Assembly (NCBI GenBank): GCA_958295865.1
Contig: CATQHF010000004.1
Coordinates: 124,001 to 188,000 of the forward strand
Source of the DNA: an uncultured Dehalococcoidia bacterium
Lineage (GTDB): Bacteria; Chloroflexota; Dehalococcoidia; Lucifugimonadales; JADFKI01
Reading direction: 5' to 3'
DNA length: 64,000 nt
A program made the position numbers and the translations under genes. Below are positions 55,120-64,000 of this stretch, piece by piece; within the stretch, counting starts at the first letter, position 1; every line of letters begins with the position of its first letter. The notes beneath the pieces are model-generated. The model was given only the letters and a program-made list of their open reading frames with translations. It had not been told where the DNA came from and did not search any database.

Positions 55120-55953
55120 CTACCTCTTGCCCCTGCGCCGCACGATGAACTTGTCCGACGGCTTCTTCCTCTTGCGCGTGCGATAGCCCAGAGCGGGCTT
55201 GCCCCAAGGCGTCTTTGGCCCCGGCATCCCGATGGGCGAGCGCCCCTCACCGCCGCCGTGCGGATGGTCGCGCGGCGACATCACCGAGCCGCGCACCTCC
55301 GGCCGCCAGCCCATGTTGCGCTTGCGCCCCGCCTTGCCCAGCTTCACATTCTTGTGATCGAGATTGCTCACCTGTCCGATAGTCGCCATGCACGCGCTCA
55401 AGACATTCCGCATCTCGCCCGATGGCAGCCGCAGCAAAGCATACTTGCCCTCTTTTGCCAGCAGCTGCGCCGAGCCTCCGGCGCTGCGTACCATCTGGCC
55501 GCCCCTGCCAACCTTCATTTCGATGTTGTGAACCTGCGACCCCTCGCGGATGGAGCGCAGCGGCAGCGCATTGCCCACGCGCGGCTCTGCCTTCTCGCCC
55601 GCCTCGATCTTGTCGCCCACATTCAAGCCGTCCGGCGCGAGGATATACCGCCAGTCGCCGTCCGGATACTTTATCAGCGCGATGCGCGCCGAGCGGTTCG
55701 GGTCATACTCGATAGATGTAACCTCGCCCGGTATCCCGTGCTTGTCCCGCTTGAAGTCGATGACACGATAGCGCCGCTTATGTCCGCCACCGCGATGGCG
55801 CACCGTGATTCGCCCGCTCGAGTTGCGACCGGCGCGCTTCTTCATCGGGCGCACCAGCGACTTCTTCGGCTTGCGCGTGGTTATGTCGTCCGAAGTGGAC
55901 AGCACCGCGCCGCGCTGTCCCGGAGTCCGTGGGTTTAACGCTCTCAATGGCAT
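55120..55953 (-). CDS. rplB: 50S ribosomal protein L2
   Basis: The 277-aa product begins [40 protein letters not shown] and the peptidyl-transferase-loop segment [20 protein letters not shown] are present. The start lies one base after the rplW stop. Confidence 0.98.
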   Translation of the reverse strand: MPLRALNPRTPGQRGAVLSTSDDITTRKPKKSLVRPMKKRAGRNSSGRITVRHRGGGHKRRYRVIDFKRDKHGIPGEVTSIEYDPNRSARIALIKYPDGDWRYILAPDGLNVGDKIEAGEKAEPRVGNALPLRSIREGSQVHNIEMKVGRGGQMVRSAGGSAQLLAKEGKYALLRLPSGEMRNVLSACMATIGQVSNLDHKNVKLGKAGRKRNMGWRPEVRGSVMSPRDHPHGGGEGRSPIGMPGPKTPWGKPALGYRTRKRKKPSDKFIVRRRGKR

Positions 55954-55954
55954 C

Positions 55955-56245
55955 TTAGACGCCCTCAAATATAGTTATGCTGTCCCCGGGCGCGAGCGTA
56001 ACTATCGCTTTCTTTATAGATTTCTTCTGCGTGAAGCGCGGCCCGTAGCGCTTCGTCTTGCCTCGCCTGTTCATCGTGTTCACCTTCGTCACCCGAACAT
56101 CGAAGGCTTGCTGAACCGCCCACTTAATCTGATGCTTCGTCGCGGACGGCGCAACCTCGAACACATAGCGCCCATCTTCCTGCAAGTCCGTGCTCTTCTC
56201 CGTGATTATGGGCTTCCTCAAAATCTCAAAAGGATGCAAATCCAT
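55955..56245 (-). CDS. rplW: 50S ribosomal protein L23
   Basis: The 96-aa product starts [20 protein letters not shown], then [20 protein letters not shown] and the [20 protein letters not shown] tail. The ATG overlaps the rplD stop (TAATG). A longer open frame to 56323 is inside rplD. Confidence 0.97.
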   Translation of the reverse strand: MDLHPFEILRKPIITEKSTDLQEDGRYVFEVAPSATKHQIKWAVQQAFDVRVTKVNTMNRRGKTKRYGPRFTQKKSIKKAIVTLAPGDSITIFEGV

Positions 56246-56934
56246 TAATCTTCCCCTCCCTCGGCAACGCTCACCGCAACGCCGTTCCCTCGCCGCTTGA
56301 TGCGAACGAACCTGCCGCCCCACAACTCTTCAGCCTTCCTTACGGCATCGAGCGTCATAACCACCTTGCTCGCATTCAGCAAGTCCACCGCGTTCAGCAG
56401 CGACACCGGCAGCGTCCGCACCCTCGGGATGTTGCGCGCCGCTCGCACCACATCCTCGTTCATCTCGTTGCTCACCAGCAGCACGGACGAATCCGCGCGC
56501 AGCGCCTTCAAGATCTGCGCCAGATGCTTCGTCTTGGCTTCAGCGATCCGAAGCTCATCCAGCACGATTAGCTGCCGCTCCCGCGCCTTGTCTGACAGCA
56601 CAATCTTGATTGCCTGTCGCTTCATCCGCTTTGGCGTGCGCTGGCGGTAGCTTCTCGGCGTCGGTCCGAACACCACCCCGCCCCCGCGCCAGTGCGGCGC
56701 TCGGATAGTGCCCTGCCGCGACCGCCCCGTGTACTTCTGCGGGCGTGGCTTCGCGCCCCCACCCGCCACCTCGGAGCGCGTCTTCACCTTGGCAGTCCCC
56801 TGCCGCTTGTTCGCCAGCTGACCCACCATTACCTGATGAAGCAGCGCGGCGTTCATCGGCGCGCCGAACACATCGTCCAGCGCCTCTACGCTGTCCACCA
56901 CAGCGCCCCTTGTATTCCTTACTTCGAGCTTCAC
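56245..56934 (-). CDS. rplD: 50S ribosomal protein L4
   Basis: The 229-aa product has GGGAKPRPQKYTGRSRQGTI, then RAPHWRGGGVVFGPTPRSYR, the L4 hairpin and loop, and ends SVAEGGED. It follows rplC with an 82-base gap holding a GCCCGCCTGTGCGGGAAC palindrome. Confidence 0.97.
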   Translation of the reverse strand: MKLEVRNTRGAVVDSVEALDDVFGAPMNAALLHQVMVGQLANKRQGTAKVKTRSEVAGGGAKPRPQKYTGRSRQGTIRAPHWRGGGVVFGPTPRSYRQRTPKRMKRQAIKIVLSDKARERQLIVLDELRIAEAKTKHLAQILKALRADSSVLLVSNEMNEDVVRAARNIPRVRTLPVSLLNAVDLLNASKVVMTLDAVRKAEELWGGRFVRIKRRGNGVAVSVAEGGED

Positions 56935-57016
56935 GAACTTTTCCCTCTCGGGTTGATACTATTTCTTCTCAGGTTGCGCCCGCCTGTGCGGGAACGAAAA
57001 CCGCATGAAGAAAAGA

Positions 57017-57652
57017 CTACCTCTTGCGTTTGCCTGCTTTTCTCACGACGACCAGCCCATTGCGCGCGCCCGGCACCGTGCCCCTGACCAGCAGCAAGTT
57101 GCGCTCCGCGTCCGCGAGCACCACTTTCAGCCCTCTGGAAGTAACCCTGGCGTCGCCCATGTGCCCCGCCATCTTCAGCCCTTTGATGACGCGCCCCGGT
57201 GTGCTGCCCGCCCCAACCGAGCCGGGCGCTCGGTGGCGGTCGGACTGACCGTGCGTCTTAGGCCCCCCTCGGAAGTTGTACCGCCGCACGCCGCCCGCGA
57301 AGCCGCGACCCTTCGACTTGCCCGTAATCTCGATGGACTCCCCCGCCTCGAACACGCTCACATCCAGCGACTGCCCCGGCTCCACCTCACTAACATCATC
57401 CACGCCCACCTCGCGCAGATAGCGAAACAGCTGCGCGCCGCCGCGCTTCAAATGCCCCGAGCGTGGCTTATTCAGCCGCTTTATCGGCTCAAACCCAAGC
57501 TGCACGCTCTCATAGCCGTCATTGTCCGCCGTCTTCACCTGAGTTACGGTGCAAGGCCCCACCTCGATAGCGGTTACGCAGTCGCTCCTGCCATCTTCCC
57601 TGAACACCTGCGTCGTGCCTATCTTCTTGCCAATCAACCCGTGAACTGTCAT
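57017..57652 (-). CDS. rplC: 50S ribosomal protein L3
   Basis: The 211-aa product begins MTVHGLIGKKIGTTQVFRED. The central loop KSKGRGFAGGVRRYNFRGGP, then KTHGQSDRHRAPGSVGAGST, is the L3 signature. It lies 70 bases after rpsJ. Confidence 0.97.
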   Translation of the reverse strand: MTVHGLIGKKIGTTQVFREDGRSDCVTAIEVGPCTVTQVKTADNDGYESVQLGFEPIKRLNKPRSGHLKRGGAQLFRYLREVGVDDVSEVEPGQSLDVSVFEAGESIEITGKSKGRGFAGGVRRYNFRGGPKTHGQSDRHRAPGSVGAGSTPGRVIKGLKMAGHMGDARVTSRGLKVVLADAERNLLLVRGTVPGARNGLVVVRKAGKRKR

Positions 57653-57722
57653 GTCTTCATCCCGTCATTCCGGTAACGCTTTGGCATCCCGAACCTTCAT
57701 CCCGCTAAGGGAGCCATGGAAA

Positions 57723-58040
57723 CTACAACTTAATCGATATATCCACGCCCGCCGGAACATTCAGCCGCGTCAGCGAGTCGATAGTCTTCGATGTCGGCTC
57801 CAATATGTCTATCAGCCTGTTATGAGTCCGCAGCTCGAAATGCTCCCGCGAGTTCTTGTCGATGTGCGGCCCCCGTATGACGCAAAAGCGCTTGATAGCC
57901 GTCGGCAACGGTATCGGGCCCGAAACCCGCGCCCCCGTGCGCTCCGCAGCCTCCACAATCTGCCCCGCCGACTGATCCAGCAGCCTGTGGTCAAAGGCTT
58001 TGAGTATGATGCGTATCTTCTGGCTGTTGGCTGTAACCAT
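57723..58040 (-). CDS. rpsJ: 30S ribosomal protein S10
   Basis: The 105-aa product has [20 protein letters not shown], then [20 protein letters not shown], and ends GVDISIKL. It directly follows fusA (107 bases); tuf, often found between them, is absent. Confidence 0.97.
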   Translation of the reverse strand: MVTANSQKIRIILKAFDHRLLDQSAGQIVEAAERTGARVSGPIPLPTAIKRFCVIRGPHIDKNSREHFELRTHNRLIDILEPTSKTIDSLTRLNVPAGVDISIKL

Positions 58041-58147
58041 ATCCTGTTTCCGCCCTCAATCTCCGTTCATTGCGCCCCGCGCTTAATCCCCATCGTGGTG
58101 CATCCGCCCTAAATCCCGTTCGTAGTGAGCCTGGCGAACCACAAACA

Positions 58148-60205
58148 CTAGCTCGTCAGCATACCCTCCGGCGCGGGCGTGTAGTTCTCAAACTCCATCG
58201 TATAGCTCGCGCGCCCCTGCGTCAGCGAGCGGATGGCATTCGCATAGCCGAAGCTCTCGCCCAGCGGTATAGACGCCTTGACCACCTGAATCTCGCCCTG
58301 CCCCTCGATGTTGCGAATGGCGGCGCGGCGGCGTCCCAAGTCGCCCAGCACTTCGCCCAAAAAGTCGCCCGGAGTAACGACCTCCAGGCTCATGATGGGT
58401 TCGAGCAGCACAGGCTTCGCCTTGTTCACGGCATCCTTCGCTGCCATTGAACCCGCAATCTGGAAGGACACCTGCGAAGAATCCACCTCATGGAAACTGC
58501 CGTCAACCATCGTTATCTTGACATCGATAATAGGAAAGCCCGACAGCGGCCCCGTATTCAGCGCCTCTCGAATGCCCGACTGCGCCGGCCCGATAAACTC
58601 GCGCGGTATCGCGCCGCCCGTAATCTTGTCCTCAATCTGTATGCCCGAACCGCTTTCGCCCGGCTCCATCTGCACCACCACATGCCCGAACTGTCCATGC
58701 CCGCCCGTCTGACGCACAAAGCGCCCCACGCCGGTCGATGCGTTCCTCACCGTCTCGCGGTAGGCGACGCGCGGCTTGCCCACGCTGCCCTCCACATTGA
58801 ACTCGCGCTTCATCCTGTCCACCAAGATCTCCAGATGAAGCTCGCCCATGCCGGACATTATCGTCTGCCCCGTCTCATTGTCATAGTTAATCTTGAAAGT
58901 CGGATCCTCATCGGACAGCTTAATCAGCGCATCCGATAGCTTATCCTGGTCTGCGCGCGAGCGTGGCTCGACCGCAACCGATATGACAGGCTCCGGGAAG
59001 CTGATAGTCTCCAACACGATGGGATCGCCCTGCGCGCAAATCGTGTCGCCCGTCGCCGTGAACTTCAAGCCCACTGCGGCGGCAATCTGACCGGCATGCA
59101 CCTCCGCTATCTCTTCCCTGCGCTGCGCGTGCATCTGCACGATGCGCCCAAGCCGCTCCCGTCTTCGGTTCGTCGAATTATAGACCGACGAACCCGCGGC
59201 AGCCGTGCCCGAATACACGCGAAAATACACAAGTCGCCCAATGTACGGATCTGATACCGTCTTGAATGCGAGCGCCGAGAAGGGTTCGCTGGGGTTGGGG
59301 GAGCGGGTGATTTCCTCGTCTGAGGTGGGAAGTGTGCCGGTTACGGGGGGAACATCGAGCGGGGAGGGGAGATAGTCGCCGATAGCGTCAATCAGGGGTT
59401 GAATGCCCTTGGTTCGGAGCGCCGTGCCGCAAAACACGGGTACGATTCGATAACCGATAGTCGCCTTTCTTAGGGCGTCCTTAATCTCCTGATTGCTTAT
59501 CTCTTCCTCTTCAAGATACTTCAAGAGCAAATCATCGTCCGTCTCCGCAATCTTCTCTATCATCAGACCGCGATAGTTGAGGAACTCCTCGATGAACTCC
59601 TCAGGCACCGGACCCTCTTTCGGTGTCTCCATGCCCTCTTCCGCCCATGTCCATGACTTGCCCTCGATAAGGTCGATGACGCCCAGGAATGCGTCCTCTT
59701 GACCTATCGGAATCTGAACCGCGATAGGATTCGCTTGCAGCCTGTGCGATATAGAGTCGATCGTGCGATAGAAGTCCGCGCCCACGCGATCCATCTTGTT
59801 CACGAAGCAGATACGCGGCACATTGTACTTGTCCGCCTGCCGCCACACCGTTTCAGACTGTGGCTGAACCCCCGCGACCGCATCGAACACCACCACGCCG
59901 CCATCCAGGATACGCAGGCTGCGCTCCACCTCCGCCGTGAAGTCCACATGCCCCGGCGTATCTATGATATTGACGGTGTAGTCGCCCCACTGCGCCGTAG
60001 TCGCGGCGGATGTAATCGTAATCCCCCGCTCGCGTTCCTGCTCCATCCAGTCCATCGCCGTCGTGCCGTCATCCACGCCGCCAATCTTGCGGATTCGCCC
60101 CGTGAAATACAACACGCGCTCCGTCACCGTCGTCTTGCCGGCGTCGATATGCGCGATGAACCCTATATTCCTCGTCTTTTCCAAAGTCTGCAAACTTGCA
60201 GGCAT
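58148..60205 (-). CDS. fusA: elongation factor G
   Basis: The 685-aa GTPase has G1 AHIDAGKTT (residues about 17-25), [12 protein letters not shown] (G3, about 80), [10 protein letters not shown] (G4, about 135), and the C-terminal [23 protein letters not shown] drives translocation. It stands between rpsG and rpsJ in the str operon. The gap to rpsJ contains one copy of the GTTCGTAGTGAGCCTGGCG repeat near 58117. Confidence 0.98.
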   Translation of the reverse strand: MPASLQTLEKTRNIGFIAHIDAGKTTVTERVLYFTGRIRKIGGVDDGTTAMDWMEQERERGITITSAATTAQWGDYTVNIIDTPGHVDFTAEVERSLRILDGGVVVFDAVAGVQPQSETVWRQADKYNVPRICFVNKMDRVGADFYRTIDSISHRLQANPIAVQIPIGQEDAFLGVIDLIEGKSWTWAEEGMETPKEGPVPEEFIEEFLNYRGLMIEKIAETDDDLLLKYLEEEEISNQEIKDALRKATIGYRIVPVFCGTALRTKGIQPLIDAIGDYLPSPLDVPPVTGTLPTSDEEITRSPNPSEPFSALAFKTVSDPYIGRLVYFRVYSGTAAAGSSVYNSTNRRRERLGRIVQMHAQRREEIAEVHAGQIAAAVGLKFTATGDTICAQGDPIVLETISFPEPVISVAVEPRSRADQDKLSDALIKLSDEDPTFKINYDNETGQTIMSGMGELHLEILVDRMKREFNVEGSVGKPRVAYRETVRNASTGVGRFVRQTGGHGQFGHVVVQMEPGESGSGIQIEDKITGGAIPREFIGPAQSGIREALNTGPLSGFPIIDVKITMVDGSFHEVDSSQVSFQIAGSMAAKDAVNKAKPVLLEPIMSLEVVTPGDFLGEVLGDLGRRRAAIRNIEGQGEIQVVKASIPLGESFGYANAIRSLTQGRASYTMEFENYTPAPEGMLTS

Positions 60206-60278
60206 GTTCTCTCTTTTCCGTCATTTCGTTCCTTCCCCTTCGATGGGGGGAAGGCTAGTTACGCTCAAAACTCAAAGA

Positions 60279-60749
60279 CTACCACCGATAATGCGCGAAA
60301 GCTCGGTTCGCCTCTGCCATTCGGTGCGCCTCTTCCCGTCGCCGCACAGCGGGACCCTGATTGCGCGCCGCCTCGAGCAGCTGCCCCGCAAGGCTCTCAT
60401 GCATCGGCCTGCTGCCCCTGGCGCGAGCCGCCGTGATAATCCAGCGCATCGCCAGCGCCATCCGCCGCGTCGGTCGAACCTCCGTCGGCACCTGATAAGT
60501 CGCCCCGCCGACCCGCCGCGACTTCACCTCCAGCATCGGCGTCGAGTTCCGAATCGCCTGCTCAAACACCTCAAGCCCCGGTCGGTTCGACGCCTGCTCC
60601 ACCAGATCCAGAGCGTTATAGACAATCCGCTGCGCGGTCGTCTTCTTGCCGCTCCACATCACCCTGTTGATGAACTGGTTGAGCTGCACGCTGCCGTACT
60701 TTATATCCGGCGGCGGTATTCGTACCTCGGCCCTTCTGCGACGCGCCAT
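60279..60749 (-). CDS. rpsG: 30S ribosomal protein S7
   Basis: The 156-aa product has [20 protein letters not shown], then [20 protein letters not shown], and ends [12 protein letters not shown]. Repeats lie on both sides (60228-60255 and 60780-60842). Confidence 0.97.
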   Translation of the reverse strand: MARRRRAEVRIPPPDIKYGSVQLNQFINRVMWSGKKTTAQRIVYNALDLVEQASNRPGLEVFEQAIRNSTPMLEVKSRRVGGATYQVPTEVRPTRRMALAMRWIITAARARGSRPMHESLAGQLLEAARNQGPAVRRREEAHRMAEANRAFAHYRW

Positions 60750-60779
60750 ATCTCAATCCTTCTTCCAATGACTTCAAAA

Positions 60780-60842
60780 CCCCTTCCCCATTGTGGGGGA
60801 AGGTCAAAGCCCGTCCCGGTCTTGCCCAAGGAATGGGGAAAC
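60780..60842. repeat. palindromic repeat-family member between rpsG and rpsL
   Basis: CCCTTCCCCATTGTGGGGGA, then AGGTCAAAGCCCGTCCCGGT and CTTGCCCAAGGAATGGGG. It is a composite of the palindrome and the CTGTCC...CCCAAGG segment. Confidence 0.7.
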
Positions 60843-60859
60843 TCCCTCATCCTTGACAA

Positions 60860-61270
60860 CTAATTCCGCTTGCTGCCGTACTTGCTGCGCCCCCGCTTGC
60901 GCCCATCCACGCCCGAAGTGTCCAGCGCCCCGCGCACGATATGGTAGCGCACGCCCGGCAGATCCTTCACACGACCGCCCCGTATCAGCACCACCGAGTG
61001 CTCTTGCAGGTTATGCCCCTCGCCCGGAATGTACGCCGTAACCTCCATGCCATTCGTCAGCCGCACCCTCGCCACCTTCCGCAGCGCCGAATTGGGCTTC
61101 TTAGGCGTCTGCGTCCGCACCTGCGTACACACGCCCCGCTTCTGCGGCGCGCCCGAATCCCGGCGTCCCCTATTCCTCAGCGAGTTGAAAGAAAACCGCA
61201 GCGCAGGCGCCTTGTCCTTCTTTCGCTTAGCCTTTCGGCCCTTCCTCACCAACTGGTTCACCGTAGGCAT
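60860..61270 (-). CDS. rpsL: 30S ribosomal protein S12
   Basis: The 136-aa product starts [20 protein letters not shown]. The decoding-site segments [15 protein letters not shown] and [20 protein letters not shown] are intact, with lysines at the known streptomycin-resistance positions ([13 protein letters not shown]). The frame extends to 61552, but the true start is 61270. It is the first gene of the str operon. Confidence 0.97.
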   Translation of the reverse strand: MPTVNQLVRKGRKAKRKKDKAPALRFSFNSLRNRGRRDSGAPQKRGVCTQVRTQTPKKPNSALRKVARVRLTNGMEVTAYIPGEGHNLQEHSVVLIRGGRVKDLPGVRYHIVRGALDTSGVDGRKRGRSKYGSKRN

Positions 61271-61350
61271 ACTTCTACCCCATTCACTAACAACATCAAT
61301 GGAAATGCGCCCTGCAAAATCCGCACGAATAAAAGGTCGTACAAACAGCA

Positions 61351-61380
61351 ATTTTACATTCCTCATTGAACGAATGTCAA
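61351..61380 (-). promoter_or_regulatory. promoter of the ribosomal protein super-cluster
   Basis: On the minus strand, TTGACA (61380-61375) and TAAAAT (61356-61351) are separated by 18 bases. The transcription start would be near 61344, about 75 bases before the rpsL ATG. Confidence 0.75.
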
Positions 61381-61436
61381 CCTTTAGTCCAAAAGCAAAA
61401 TCGCCCCGGTAGAGTTTCCTTTTGGGTGGTACAAAG

Positions 61437-63520
61437 TCCCTTCCCCTTGATGCGGAAAGGTTCGTCGGCGAGGCGAGGACGCCGCAGATGTGGATGTCCC
61501 TTCCCCTTAATGGGGGAAGGTTAGGATGGGGGCGAAAACGCTCGCCCATCAACGGCTAAACCGTACCAATGCAATTTTCTCCAAACTGGCATCGTTCGCG
61601 CGCGCTGACTATCAAATCGTCATTCCCGCAAAAGAAAATCCCCCCTGCAAAAGCAAGGGCATAAATCCAGAGCCTTGAATATAGCCATCCCAAACACACC
61701 ACAACAATCCCCCTGCCATCCCGAACACCCTCCCATCATCTAGAGCGTCCCTCCCCTTGTCATTCCGACCATCTTTCTCTGTCATTCCGAACAGCGTGAG
61801 GAATCAAAAATCATTGCACGCAACCAACCCCAATCCCCAACACAACCCCAACCGCCATCCACACCACCCCCATACTCCGCCCACAGCAAGCCTACCCTCC
61901 CGTCCGCGCCGAGCCTATTTCTTCGTTCGTGGTGAGCCTCCTGAGCCTGCCGAAGGGCGAACCACCCTCCTTATGTTTTGCGGACATTCTGAAATCCCAT
62001 CCCGTCATTCCTGCGAAAGAACGTCACCCCTGCGGAAGCAAGGGCAGGAATCCAGAGTCTCCAACATCACACCATCCCAAACACGCCGCAGCAATTTTCA
62101 TTGTCATTCCGAACCTCCCTCCCCCTGTCATTCCGAACAGCGTGAGGAATCAAAAATCCCAATCCACCAAACACACAAACTTCAGCAACCACCCTTGCAC
62201 TCCATTTTGCCATCAGAATTCGAAACATCGCACACCATCCCAAACACACCGCAGCAATTTTCTCTGTCATTCCGAACGCAGTGAGGAATCAAAAATCCCA
62301 ATCCACCAAACACACACAAACTTCAGCAACCACCCCTGCACTCCGACTCGCCATCAGACCGCGAAATACCGCACACCAACCCTCAGCGCAACCCAATTCT
62401 TAATTGGAGAAAGTCCCTTCCCCCTTGATGGAGGAAGGTTGCCTGCTGTCAAGCGCAATCCGACGGCGTGATTGTCCCTTCCACCATCAAGGAGGAAGGT
62501 TCGTCGGCAAGGCGAGGACGCCGCAGATGTGATTGTCCCTTCCCCCTCTGGGGGGAAGGTTAGGATGGGGGCGAAAACGCTCGCCCATCAACGGCTAAAC
62601 CGTACCAATGCAATCTTCTCCAAACTGGCATCGTTAGCGCGCGCTAACTATCAAATCGTCATTCCCGCAAAAGAAAGTCCCCTCTGCGAAAGCAAGGGCA
62701 TAAATCCAGAGCCTTGAATATAGCCATCCCAAACACACCACAACAATCCCCCTGCCATCCCGAACACCCTCCCACCATCTCGAGCGTCCCTCCCCTTGTC
62801 ATCCCGACCATCTTTCTCTGTCATTCCGAACGCAGTGAGGAATCAAAAACCATTGCACGCAACCAACCCCAATCCCCAACACAACCCCAACCGCCATCCA
62901 TACCACCCCCATACTCCGCCCGCAGCAAGCCTACCCTCCCGTCCGCGCCGAGCCTATTTCTTCGTTCGTGGTGAGCCTCCTGAGCCTGCCGAAGGGCGAA
63001 CCACCCTCCTTATGTTATGTTTTGCGGACATTTTGAAATCCCATCCCGTCATTCCTGCGAAAGAACGTCACCCCTGCGAAAGCAGGGGCAGGAATCCAGA
63101 GCCTCCAACATCACACCATCCCAAACACACCGCAGCAATTTTCATTGTCATTCCGAACCTCCCTCCCCCTGTCATTCCGAACAGCGTGAGGAATCAAAAA
63201 TCCCAATCCACCAAACACACAAACTTCAGCAACCACCCCTGCACTCCGACTCGCCATCAGCCCGCGAAACACCGCACACCAACCCTAAACACAACCCAAT
63301 TCTTAATTGGAGAAAGTCCCCTCCCCCTTGATTAGGGAAGGTTGCCTGCTGTCAAGCGCAATCCGACGGCGTGGTTGTCCCTTCCACCATCAAGGGGGAA
63401 GGTTCGTCGGCGAGGCGAGGACGCCACAGATGTGATTGTCCCTTCCCCCTTTGGGGGAAGGTTAGGATGGGGGCGAAAACGCCTGCCCATCGACGACTAA
63501 ACCGTACCAACCCAATTCCC
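61437..63520. repeat. large tandem repeat region: two long units plus a partial third
   Basis: Units start near 61437, 62471 and 63371, each with GGTTCGTCGG, CGAGGACGCC. Unit 1 is about 1039 bases and unit 2 about 903. Within them lie the GGTTAGGATGGGGGCGAAAA core, AATCGTCATTCCCGCAAAAG, TCATTCCGAAC...GAGGAATC, and a GTTCGTGGTGAGCC block. Unit 1 has an extra internal copy (about 140 bases) of the CCGCAGCAATTTTC to CCACCC stretch. I see no supportable gene in 61381-63676; frames in it are repeat-driven. Confidence 0.9.
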
Positions 63521-63676
63521 AATCCCCCCCCAATCCCCCTTGACACCACCCACAAATCCCTGTTACTCTATCCGCAAGAACATAAGTTGCACAGAAAGCA
63601 CGAACAACCTAACACCTTGTCCCTGACAACCCAAACCCCTGAAAACCCGACATCCTGAAACCCCTGGGAATAACCA

Positions 63677-64000
63677 ATGAACCAACCAACCCCCATCAAC
63701 CAGCGCCAACAGGACAGCCAGGACAGCCATGCCCAACATGACCACCTGGACAACAGGCATTGCCAGAGCGCCATCGAGCACCTCCAGCACCTAGTCCATC
63801 AAGAAACCGACAACGGCAGAACCATCATACGCAGCATCGTCTCCATCATGACCGGCGACGACCAAGACAGCATGCCCCATCACAGACTCCAAGCCGCCCG
63901 CCTGCTGCTCAAACTCGGCTTCCAAGAAGCCGAAGCCCTCATCAACAGCCTCAGCTCCAAGATGGAACGGCAGGCAAAGAAAGAAGACGCCCAAGGGGAG
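63677..64000 (+). CDS. hypothetical protein, cut by the window end
   Basis: An ATG at 63677 opens a frame that continues past the last base, at least 108 codons. The beginning is Gln/His/Asp-rich (MNQPTPINQRQQDSQDSHAQ), then RTIIRSIVSIMTGDDQDSMP, and HHRLQAARLLLKLGFQEAEA, a helical region with the RLQAARLLLKLGF pattern sometimes seen in phage-terminase or replication-associated small subunits. No ribosome site is evident. Codon use of C-ending triplets fits a real gene. Function unknown. Confidence 0.55.
   Translation, partial: MNQPTPINQRQQDSQDSHAQHDHLDNRHCQSAIEHLQHLVHQETDNGRTIIRSIVSIMTGDDQDSMPHHRLQAARLLLKLGFQEAEALINSLSSKMERQAKKEDAQGE

Noticed and set aside
54493-55938. A 481-codon plus-strand open frame
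   Set aside because: It runs antisense to rplV, rpsS and rplB, which are certain; long shadow frames are expected at this GC content.
61757-63335. Several plus-strand open frames of 100-180 codons in the repeat region
   Set aside because: They are made of the tandem repeats, repeat the same peptide in each unit, are rich in Pro, Ser and His, and have no ribosome sites.

Overview
The window is a GC-rich bacterial chromosome segment. I read it as probably Chloroflexota, of the Dehalococcoidia/SAR202 type. That placement is an inference from overall flavour: many CoA-ester and amidohydrolase genes, an HspR-type regulator next to grpE-dnaK, a luciferase-like oxidoreductase, and intergenic gaps packed with short palindromic repeats. 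No rRNA or 16S marker is present to prove it, and I found no tRNA gene or CRISPR array.

Left part (1-36.9 kb): mostly plus-strand catabolic genes. They are the end of a thioredoxin reductase; two tandem nucleoside deoxyribosyltransferase-like genes (minus); an SDR dehydrogenase, a DUF2283 protein and a thiolase; a HipA-like kinase paired with a HIRAN protein; an amidohydrolase; a 2-oxoacid dehydrogenase complex (E1alpha, E1beta, E2); HicAB; an unknown membrane protein; glutaminyl-tRNA synthetase; the hspR-grpE-dnaK group; a zinc-ribbon miniprotein; a sulfite-oxidase-family enzyme; a DUF6282 hydrolase; an LLM oxidoreductase; a PIN module; a membrane glycosyltransferase; two CaiB-type CoA-transferases plus a crotonase-fold protein; two exported proteins; and a ketopantoate-reductase-like gene.

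Two AT-richer restriction-modification islands interrupt this. One (about 8.36-11.79 kb; two amino-methyltransferases and a PD-(D/E)XK-like protein) lies between the E1alpha and E1beta genes of one operon and is preceded by an 82-base inverted-repeat element. The other (about 17.65-20.23 kb; C5 methyltransferase, PLD-type nuclease and Vsr) fills the gap between glnS and dnaK. With HipA/HIRAN, HicAB, PIN and a HARE-HTH/GIY-YIG protein, the left half is rich in conflict modules.

Right part (38-61.3 kb): one minus-strand super-cluster in the order rpsL, rpsG, fusA, rpsJ, rplC, rplD, rplW, rplB, rpsS, rplV, rpsC, rplP, rpmC, rpsQ, rplN, rplX, rplE, rpsN, rpsH, rplF, rplR, rpsE, rpmD, rplO, secY, adk, map, infA, rpmJ, rpsM, rpsK, a membrane protein, rpsD, rpoA, rplQ, truA, rplM, rpsI. 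A good promoter (61351-61380) precedes it. No tuf follows fusA. Several proteins carry low-complexity tails, and many of the wider gaps hold repeat elements.

Right end (61.4-63.5 kb): a gene-free tandem array of a roughly 0.9-1.04 kb unit made of dispersed short repeats, followed by an open reading frame that runs off the window.
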